Positions 14,286 through 16,661 of a stretch of 16,661 bases of DNA are shown here, piece after piece. Position 1 is the stretch's first letter. Each line of letters starts with the position of its first letter. The translations under genes were made by a program, and so were the position numbers. The notes beneath the pieces are model-generated. The model was not told the DNA's origin. It saw nothing but the letters and a program-made list of their open reading frames with translations, and made no database searches. The stretch spans positions 1 to 16,661 of the forward strand of contig JANQTR010000112.1 of assembly GCA_030731635.1 (NCBI GenBank), written 5' to 3'. Source of the DNA: Erythrobacter sp. GTDB taxonomy: Bacteria; Pseudomonadota; Alphaproteobacteria; Sphingomonadales; Sphingomonadaceae.

Positions 14286-16661
<2,376 letters not shown>

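Overview
The window is a GC-rich chromosomal segment whose gene content fits an alphaproteobacterium, most likely of the order Sphingomonadales (Erythrobacteraceae or Sphingomonadaceae). That placement is an inference from protein style, codon use and gene order; no rRNA or other marker gene is present. I see no CRISPR array, tRNA, rRNA, insertion sequence or prophage. Most of the window is conserved metabolic DNA.

Left part (1-3393). A small basic hypothetical gene (56-418, minus) sits between two short GAATGGC-type repeats. Next is a compact divergent module. On the minus strand, a CaiB/BaiF class III CoA-transferase is followed, with a 20-bp overlap, by an IclR-family regulator of the PcaR/PobR type. 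On the plus strand is a short citrate-synthase/citryl-CoA-lyase-like protein. The 92-bp region between the divergent genes carries overlapping promoter-like sequences and two inverted repeats, TTCG-N5-CGAA, that look like operators for the IclR protein. The lyase keeps both histidines of the citrate synthase active site but has Asn where the catalytic Asp is expected. The likely logic is that a dicarboxylic acid is activated by CoA transfer and then cleaved, under IclR control. The substrate cannot be read from sequence. This is the best candidate here for undescribed biology.

Middle (3456-6468). An exported M24 (Xaa-Pro aminopeptidase-type) metallopeptidase and a CoA-acylating methylmalonate-semialdehyde dehydrogenase (mmsA) follow on the plus strand. 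A strong 14-bp hairpin in the 62-bp convergent gap separates mmsA from the glycine cleavage operon.

Right part (6469-12102, minus). The glycine cleavage operon reads, in transcription order, tandem glycine riboswitch, gcvT, gcvH, an Anp1-like GT-A glycosyltransferase, gcvPA (P-protein subunit 1), gcvPB (P-protein subunit 2). The genes are tightly packed (ATGA and TGATG overlaps, 3-bp gap), so glycine probably induces the whole set, including the unexpected glycosyltransferase.

Far right (12103-16661, minus). Cobalamin-dependent methionine synthase (metH, 5' end outside the window) is followed by an exported beta-lactamase-fold serine hydrolase and a TauE/SafE-family permease with almost no spacing. 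MetH and the glycine cleavage system both handle folate one-carbon units, so this half of the window is a one-carbon neighbourhood.
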